Part shown: positions 5,706 through 9,545 of the stretch, in pieces
Position numbering within the stretch: position 1 is the stretch's first letter
Layout: each line of letters starts with the position of its first letter
NCBI GenBank assembly: GCA_947647645.1
Contig: CANSLE010000070.1
Coordinates: forward strand, 1-9,545
Reading direction: 5' to 3'
DNA: 9,545 nt
Source: an uncultured Microbacterium sp.
GTDB taxonomy: Bacteria; Actinomycetota; Actinomycetes; Actinomycetales; Microbacteriaceae
Translations under genes and position numbers: made by a program
The notes under the pieces: generated by a model
Told to the model about the DNA's origin: nothing
Databases searched by the model: none
The model's input: only the letters and a program-made list of their open reading frames with translations

Positions 5706-6748
5706 GTGGTCTCCTTCGGGAGGGGGATCGTGTAGAAGTCCAGCGGGGGACGCTGTGCGTCGAGGACGTCGGCGACTTCTGCCGGGTCGACGTCCTCGAT
5801 GCGCGCCGGCCGCCACCGCGGCGTATCGCGGTCGACCAGCCGCGCACGGATGCCTTCGGCGACATCGGGGCGCGCGGCGAGCACGCTCATGACCGCGTAT
5901 TCGAGCTGGAGGGTCTCACGCAGCGTCAGGGTGGCGGCCCGCCTGACAAGAGGGACCGCGACCGCGACGGCCATCGGTGCCATCTCGCGAATGCGCGCGG
6001 CCATCTCCTGCGCGTCGGGCGGGCCGTCCTCGAGCCTGTGGACGATCTGCACGGCATCCCCGTGCGAGAACGCCTCCTCCACCCACGACGGAGGTGCAAC
6101 GGGGTCGGGGTCGCGAACCAGGCCGGACTCGCGGATGATCGCGAGCGGGTCGTCCCCCGTGCGCGCACGCAACGCGTCGACGATCGCGTCGAGGTCGGTG
6201 TCCGCGACGAGGACATCGGCGAATCCGAACGCGATCGCCTCCGACGCCGACATCGTGGCCGAGGACATCGCCTTCATCGTCCCGACCGCGCCCGGAGCGC
6301 GCCCGAGCAGGCGCGACCCTCCGACGTCGGGGCAGATGCCGATGCGCGTCTCCGGCATGCCGAGCCTCGTGCTGTCGGTGACGACCCGCACGGCGGCGTG
6401 GCCCGACAGCCCCACACCGCCACCGAGCACGAGCCCGTGCATCAGGGCGATGACGGGTTTGGGGTACTCCGCGATCAGGGCATCCAGCGCATACTCCGCG
6501 CGGAGGAAGACGTCGCTATCGACGTCGCCCGGCTGCAGATCCCCGCCGGCGCAGAACCCCCGCCCTCGCCCACGCAGCACCACGCACGCCACCCGCTCGT
6601 CGGAGATCCAGCCGAGCAGGGCATCGGTGATGGTGTGGACCATCGCCACGTTCAGGGCGTTGATGACCTCCGGTCGGTTGAGGGTCACGGATGCCACGCC
6701 GCCCTCCACCTGGGTGAGGACGGAGCGACCGCCGGCAGCGGTCGTCAC
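5702..6748 (-). CDS. Crotonase-superfamily protein, 3-hydroxyisobutyryl-CoA hydrolase-like (ECH_2)
   Basis: The 348-residue protein belongs to the longer ECH_2 branch of the crotonase fold. It shows oxyanion-hole segments GFCAGGD (64-70) and GLVLGGG (105-111), then MPETRIGICPDVGGSRLLGR (131-150). That last motif, with E133 and D141, is typical of 3-hydroxyisobutyryl-CoA hydrolase, as is the C-terminal LVDRDTPRWRPA (304-315). Simple enoyl-CoA hydratases are about 260 residues and lack this tail. HIBYL-CoA hydrolase works in valine breakdown, but nothing else here points to valine. The protein may instead hydrolyse or hydrate a pathway 3-hydroxyacyl- or enoyl-CoA, possibly to recycle a branched C4-type side product. 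The start is GTG at 6748, overlapping the TGA of the SDR gene (GTGA); frame upstream of this belongs to the SDR. The stop overlaps the MaoC start (ATGA). Confidence 0.87.
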   Translation of the reverse strand: MTTAAGGRSVLTQVEGGVASVTLNRPEVINALNVAMVHTITDALLGWISDERVACVVLRGRGRGFCAGGDLQPGDVDSDVFLRAEYALDALIAEYPKPVIALMHGLVLGGGVGLSGHAAVRVVTDSTRLGMPETRIGICPDVGGSRLLGRAPGAVGTMKAMSSATMSASEAIAFGFADVLVADTDLDAIVDALRARTGDDPLAIIRESGLVRDPDPVAPPSWVEEAFSHGDAVQIVHRLEDGPPDAQEMAARIREMAPMAVAVAVPLVRRAATLTLRETLQLEYAVMSVLAARPDVAEGIRARLVDRDTPRWRPARIEDVDPAEVADVLDAQRPPLDFYTIPLPKETT

Positions 6749-7659
6749 GATGTGAGCTGGGCGGCGAAGATGCTCGCCGGCAGTCCGTCGGCGAGCGGGC
6801 GGACGTCTGCTTCGAGCGCCGCCCCCAGCTCGTCCACGGACCACGGAGTGGGGTTCGACACCGTCGCGATCTCCTCGGGGTTCGAGTACAGCCCCACCGA
6901 TCTGCCCTGCGCCGACAGCACGCGCCCGCTCAGCCACCGCGACCGATCGCTCGCCAGATACACCGCGAGCGGGGCGATGTTGTCCGGCGACATGTCCGCA
7001 TCCGCCGCCATGTCGCTGAGGGACTTCTCGTCCGGCACCGTCGCGGTCAGTCGCGTAGCAGCTCCCGGGGCGATGGCATTCGCCGTCACGCCGTATCGGG
7101 AGAGCCCCTGCGCCAGCGAGTAGGTCAGCCCGACGATGCCCATCTTGGCGGCCGCGTAGTTGGGCTGACCGGGAGAGCCCTGCAACCCCGACACCGACGT
7201 GAAGTTGATGATGCGGTAGTCCGCGTCGGGGTTGCGCTGGGCGCGGAAGTACGCCGCGGCAGGCCGCACCGTGCTGTAGTGACCGCGCAGGTGCACCCGG
7301 ATGACGGCGTCCCAGTCCTCCTCGGAGAGGTTGAAGATCATCCGGTCGCGCAGGATCCCCGCCACGTTCACGACGATGTCGAGCTTGCCGAAGGTGTCCA
7401 CCGCGGTGGCGATCAGGCGTTCACCGGTGGCCGTGTCGGCGATGTCACCGCCGTCCGCGACCGCCTGCCCGCCGCGCTGGGTGATCTCCGCGGCGATGTC
7501 GTGGGCAGGACCGGCGTCACCGCCCACCCCGTCGGGACTGGTCCCGAGGTCGTTGACCACGACCGCGGCTCCCTCCCGGCTGAAGGCGCGGGTGACGGCG
7601 GCACCGATGCCGCGTCCGCCACCCGTGATGACGGCGACTTTTCCGTCCAGAGCTCCCAT
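6745..7659 (-). CDS. Short-chain dehydrogenase, 17beta-HSD4/(3R)-hydroxyacyl-CoA dehydrogenase-like
   Basis: The 304-residue NAD-dependent SDR has GGGRGIG (13-19), VVVNDLG (33-39) with D37 favouring NAD, NVAG (98-101), FTSVSG (153-158), catalytic Y168-x-x-x-K172 (NYAAAK) and AIAPGA (195-200). The insertion after beta-2 (TSPDGVGGDAGPAHDIAAEI) and the 50-residue tail after the core (from VGLYSN) are typical of the SDR group of peroxisomal MFE-2 / 17beta-HSD4. That group oxidises (R)-3-hydroxyacyl-CoA to 3-ketoacyl-CoA, which pairs naturally with the MaoC (R)-hydratase downstream. The ATG at 7659 is chosen over the in-frame upstream codons because GAGGAA lies just ahead of it and the family N terminus starts there. 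It follows the ligase stop after 20 bp and overlaps the crotonase start by 4 bp. Confidence 0.92.
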   Translation of the reverse strand: MGALDGKVAVITGGGRGIGAAVTRAFSREGAAVVVNDLGTSPDGVGGDAGPAHDIAAEITQRGGQAVADGGDIADTATGERLIATAVDTFGKLDIVVNVAGILRDRMIFNLSEEDWDAVIRVHLRGHYSTVRPAAAYFRAQRNPDADYRIINFTSVSGLQGSPGQPNYAAAKMGIVGLTYSLAQGLSRYGVTANAIAPGAATRLTATVPDEKSLSDMAADADMSPDNIAPLAVYLASDRSRWLSGRVLSAQGRSVGLYSNPEEIATVSNPTPWSVDELGAALEADVRPLADGLPASIFAAQLTS

Positions 7660-7662
7660 TGC

Positions 7663-7668
7663 TTCCTC
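7663..7668 (-). promoter_or_regulatory. Ribosome binding site of the 17beta-HSD4-like SDR
   Basis: On the minus strand GAGGAA ends 3 nt before the ATG at 7659. It lies in the 20-bp gap after the ligase gene and selects this ATG over an upstream non-ATG extension of the same frame. Confidence 0.65.
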
Positions 7669-7679
7669 GTTTCTGTGAT

Positions 7680-9287
7680 TCAATCGATGCCCCGCACGAC
7701 GGTGGTTGTCGGGCGATCCGGGTCGTAGATGTCGCGCAGCTCGCGGCGCTTGACCTTGCCCGCCTCGGTGCGCGGGAAGTCGTCAAGGAACTCGTAGCGC
7801 CGCGGACGCTTGTACGACGGCAGGTGACGACGGGCGTGGTCGTCGAGCTCCGCACGCAGGACATCATCGGCGTCGACTCCTTCGACGACCTGCACGACGG
7901 CGACGACGCGCTTTCCCCACTCGTCATCGCGGACCCCGATGACGCCCACGTCCTGCACGGACGGGTGCATCAGGAGAGCGGCCTCCACATCGGCCGGGTA
8001 GATGTTGACACCGCCGCTCACGATGAGGTCGCTGCGACGATCGAGGAGGTACACGTAACCCGCCTCGTCCATCATGCCGAGGTCACCGACGGTGACGAGT
8101 TCGCCCAGTCGGCTGGCCGCGGTCTTCTCCGGATCGTTGTGGTACTCGAACGGCAGGGTCGCCCGGAAGTAGATCATCCCCTCTTCGCCGGGCGCGGCAT
8201 CCGTGCCGTCTTCGCGCTTGATGGCCACATCCCCCGGCGAGAAGGGACGGCCCACCGTGCCGGGTCGTTCCAGCCACGTCTCCGGGCTCACGACACTGAC
8301 CAGCCCCTCCGTCGCACCGAGGTACTCCCAGACGATGGGGCCGAACCACTCGAGGATGGCCTTCTTGATCTCGGGCGGGCACGGCGCCCCCGCATGGACG
8401 ATGCGATGAAGGCTCGACAGGTCGGCCGACGCGCGACGCTCCTCGGGCAGTTGCAGCAGTCGGTGGAAGTGGGTCGGGACCATGTGGGAGCTGGTGACGC
8501 CCTGTTCGAACGCGTCGAGCACCGCCTCGGCCACGAAGCGCTCGTGGATGAGGATCGTCTGACCGAAGTGCAGTGCGGCGATGGCGAAGCCGCTCGGCGC
8601 CGCGTGGTATGCCGGCGAGCAGAGGAGGTGCTTGCCCTCGCGCCGGTTCAGGCCGAAGGCGGAGAGCATGATGCCGTTGAACGCGAGGCCCTCCTCGGGG
8701 CTGATGTCCGGGAGCACGCGACGTACGCCCTTCGGCCTTCCGGTGGTCCCCGAGGTGTAGCCCATCACCGCGCCGTTGCGGCGATCCTCCGGCGGTTCTG
8801 CGCTCTCGTCGGCGCCGAACCGGTCATAGCGTTCCCAGCCCACCAGCTCCTCGCCGATCGAGTAGCGGTGAGCGGGGAGCCGATCCTGCACCTCCACGAG
8901 GGCGGCACCGAGCTCCGAATCCGCGAACAACGCCGACGCGCCGCTGTCGTGCAGGATGTAGAGGATCTCGTCGGGGGTCAGATGCCAGTTGATGACGAGC
9001 GCGTAGGCGCCGATCTGGCCGGTGGCGAGCACGAGCTCGAAGTACTCGCGTTCGTTGCGGACGAGTGCGGCGGCGACGCCTCCCTCGGTCACGCCGATCT
9101 TCCGCAGTGCGCGCGAGAGCCGGTTGACGCGCGCGCCGAGCTCGCCGTATGTCGTCGTGCCGCCGCGCTCGTCCTCGAGCGCGATCCTGTCCGGCTGCCG
9201 CCGGGCCCACTCCCACGCCCCGAGCGGTATGCGCTCGTCGACGATCGGCGGATGCTCCCCGACCGGATCGACTACCGATGACGTCAT
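7680..9287 (-). CDS. AMP-dependent acyl-CoA synthetase (FadD-like ligase)
   Basis: This 535-residue member of the ANL superfamily activates a carboxylic acid to acyl-AMP and then acyl-CoA in the cytoplasm. The family core is complete: P-loop YTSGTTGRPKG (177-187), GATEG (324-328, E327), GDLG (401-404, D402), the hinge LLDRRSDLIVSGG (414-426), VNIYPADVE (427-435) and the catalytic lysine motif PRTEAGKVKRREL (505-517, K511). The substrate pocket does not identify the acid; the sequence resembles medium- or bulky-acid ligases, such as steroid or bile-acid CoA ligases, more than acetyl-CoA synthetase. It is the first gene of the operon, as expected for the committing step. The ATG at 9287 is the only good in-frame start, with a weak purine-rich site (GGGATGAAG) upstream. 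Its expression should be controlled by the promoter and palindrome at 9331-9388. Confidence 0.93.
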   Translation of the reverse strand: MTSSVVDPVGEHPPIVDERIPLGAWEWARRQPDRIALEDERGGTTTYGELGARVNRLSRALRKIGVTEGGVAAALVRNEREYFELVLATGQIGAYALVINWHLTPDEILYILHDSGASALFADSELGAALVEVQDRLPAHRYSIGEELVGWERYDRFGADESAEPPEDRRNGAVMGYTSGTTGRPKGVRRVLPDISPEEGLAFNGIMLSAFGLNRREGKHLLCSPAYHAAPSGFAIAALHFGQTILIHERFVAEAVLDAFEQGVTSSHMVPTHFHRLLQLPEERRASADLSSLHRIVHAGAPCPPEIKKAILEWFGPIVWEYLGATEGLVSVVSPETWLERPGTVGRPFSPGDVAIKREDGTDAAPGEEGMIYFRATLPFEYHNDPEKTAASRLGELVTVGDLGMMDEAGYVYLLDRRSDLIVSGGVNIYPADVEAALLMHPSVQDVGVIGVRDDEWGKRVVAVVQVVEGVDADDVLRAELDDHARRHLPSYKRPRRYEFLDDFPRTEAGKVKRRELRDIYDPDRPTTTVVRGID

Positions 9288-9330
9288 GTCTTCATCCCAT
9301 CTTCGTTGACGGACTGACTGTCGTGTTGGA

Positions 9331-9353
9331 TAACAGACGTTTTTCGTCTGTTA
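9331..9353 (-). promoter_or_regulatory. Perfect 9-5-9 palindromic operator upstream of the ligase operon
   Basis: TAACAGACG and CGTCTGTTA form a perfect 9-bp inverted repeat around a five-T spacer, 23 bp in all. It starts 6 bp downstream of the predicted -10 box, covering +1 to about +23 of the transcript, a typical repressor position. AT-rich arms stand out from the GC-rich surroundings. A diverged copy occurs at 395-417 at the equivalent promoter position. As RNA it could also fold into a hairpin, but on the transcribed strand the loop is A-rich and no U-tract follows, so an operator is the better reading. The likely ligand is the TetR protein of this operon; the GntR protein is the alternative. 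Confidence 0.8.
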
Positions 9354-9359
9354 CTGATG

Positions 9360-9388
9360 AAGCTAGCCCCACCCGACGGCGATGTCAA
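9360..9388 (-). promoter_or_regulatory. Predicted promoter of the ligase operon
   Basis: On the minus strand a perfect -35 TTGACA (9383-9388) is followed after exactly 17 bp by TAGCTT (9360-9365) as the -10, which matches consensus at 3 of 6 positions. Transcription would start near 9353, at the first base of the palindrome, leaving a leader of about 65 nt before the ATG at 9287. The strong -35 with a palindrome on the start site suggests a promoter kept off by a repressor. Confidence 0.65.
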
Positions 9389-9496
9389 CCACCGTTCGGG
9401 CACACGCGGTCACGTCGACCCGGCCCTGGCCACCGCTCAGTACCGACCCGAACACCGCCTCGCTGACGAAGAACGTGAGGAACCGCAGCGACGGGC

Positions 9497-9515
9497 GCCG
9501 CCGCGACGGGGCGGC
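9497..9515 (-). terminator. GC-rich hairpin after the right-edge gene, possible terminator
   Basis: A perfect 6-bp GCCGCC/GGCGGC stem with a 7-nt loop starts 3 nt after the stop codon of the right-edge gene. No U-tract follows, so this is a weak candidate; GC-rich actinobacterial terminators often lack one. The rest of 9389-9496 shows no gene or repeat that I can support. Confidence 0.3.
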
Positions 9516-9518
9516 CTC

Positions 9519-9545
9519 TCAGTCGAGCGTGACGACGATGCCGTC
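9519..9545 (-). CDS. C-terminal end of an unidentified gene (runs off the right edge)
   Basis: The minus-strand frame ends DGIVVTLD followed by TGA. A beta-strand-like end of this kind is common in zinc-type alcohol dehydrogenase/quinone reductase proteins and in other enzymes, but eight residues cannot identify a family. It is supported by the same strand as the operon, the GC-rich hairpin just downstream and the promoter that follows. If real, it is transcribed in the same direction as the operon but separated from it by 231 bp containing a promoter and operator. Confidence 0.4.
   Translation of the reverse strand, partial: DGIVVTLD

Larger units (their letters stand above)
478..9365 (-). 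other. Predicted ten-gene catabolic operon
   Basis: From the promoter near 9360-9388 to the HtaA-domain stop, ten minus-strand genes follow without a gap longer than 21 bp. Junctions in order are a 20-bp gap, GTGA, ATGA, ATGA and GTGA overlaps, a 21-bp gap, a 47-bp overlap, a 32-bp overlap and an ATGA overlap. I see no internal terminator. The layout predicts one long mRNA with translational coupling from enzymes to regulators to the MBL/HtaA pair. Internal promoters inside coding sequence cannot be excluded by eye. Confidence 0.8.

Noticed and set aside
7659..9281. 540-residue open frame on the plus strand opposite the ligase gene
   Set aside because: It mirrors the complete AMP-ligase frame, has no recognisable domain and has the low-complexity composition of a shadow frame.
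9292..9300. Possible three-codon upstream frame (ATG GGA TGA) in the ligase leader on the minus strand
   Set aside because: It is too short to support as a leader peptide and its bases probably form the weak ribosome site of the ligase.
9382..9545. Plus-strand open frame starting at an ATG at 9382 and running to the window end
   Set aside because: The product is Thr/Arg/Ser-rich with no motif and no ribosome site, and its ATG overlaps the -35 box of the minus-strand promoter.

Overview
This window is GC-rich DNA, almost certainly from an actinobacterium. The evidence is the strongly G/C-biased third codon positions, the occasional GTG starts, and an HtaA domain, a family essentially confined to Actinobacteria. 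A Microbacteriaceae-like host is a guess. All believable genes lie on the minus strand, so the biological reading order runs from the right edge to the left edge. I see no RNA genes, CRISPR arrays, insertion sequences or attachment sites.

Layout in transcription order. (1) At 9519-9545 are the last eight codons of an unidentified gene that enters from the right, followed by a GC-rich hairpin. (2) At 9331-9388 is a promoter with a perfect TTGACA -35 box. A perfect 9-bp inverted repeat sits on its transcription start. (3) From 9287 to 478 run ten tightly packed genes with gaps of at most 21 bp. Five junctions are 4-bp ATGA/GTGA overlaps and two are longer overlaps. The order is acyl-CoA ligase, 17beta-HSD4-like SDR, HIBYL-CoA hydrolase-like crotonase, double-hotdog MaoC hydratase, DUF35 OB-fold protein, SCP-x/Ltp2-like thiolase, TetR regulator, GntR/FCD regulator, metallo-beta-lactamase-fold hydrolase with a C-terminal extension, and a stand-alone HtaA domain. 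(4) At 395-442 is a second promoter with a diverged copy of the same operator in the equivalent place. It drives an SDR gene that leaves the window at the left edge.

The enzymes fit a CoA-thioester degradation route. The ligase activates a carboxylic acid, the MaoC and/or crotonase protein hydrates a 2-enoyl-CoA, and the SDR oxidises a 3-hydroxyacyl-CoA. The thiolase-like protein with its DUF35 partner then cleaves the chain. The thiolase-like protein lacks the usual nucleophilic Cys and is paired with a DUF35 protein, so a retro-aldol cleavage as in steroid side-chain removal (Ltp2/DUF35) is at least as likely as thiolysis. No acyl-CoA dehydrogenase is present. The substrate cannot be fixed from sequence; steroid or bile-acid side chains, terpenoids, branched acids and phenylpropanoids are all possible.

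The most unusual points are a cytoplasmic, signal-less HtaA domain that keeps all three expected haem-ligand positions and is translationally coupled to an MBL-fold hydrolase; the shared operator at two promoters, which defines a local regulon; and the non-canonical thiolase/DUF35 pair.
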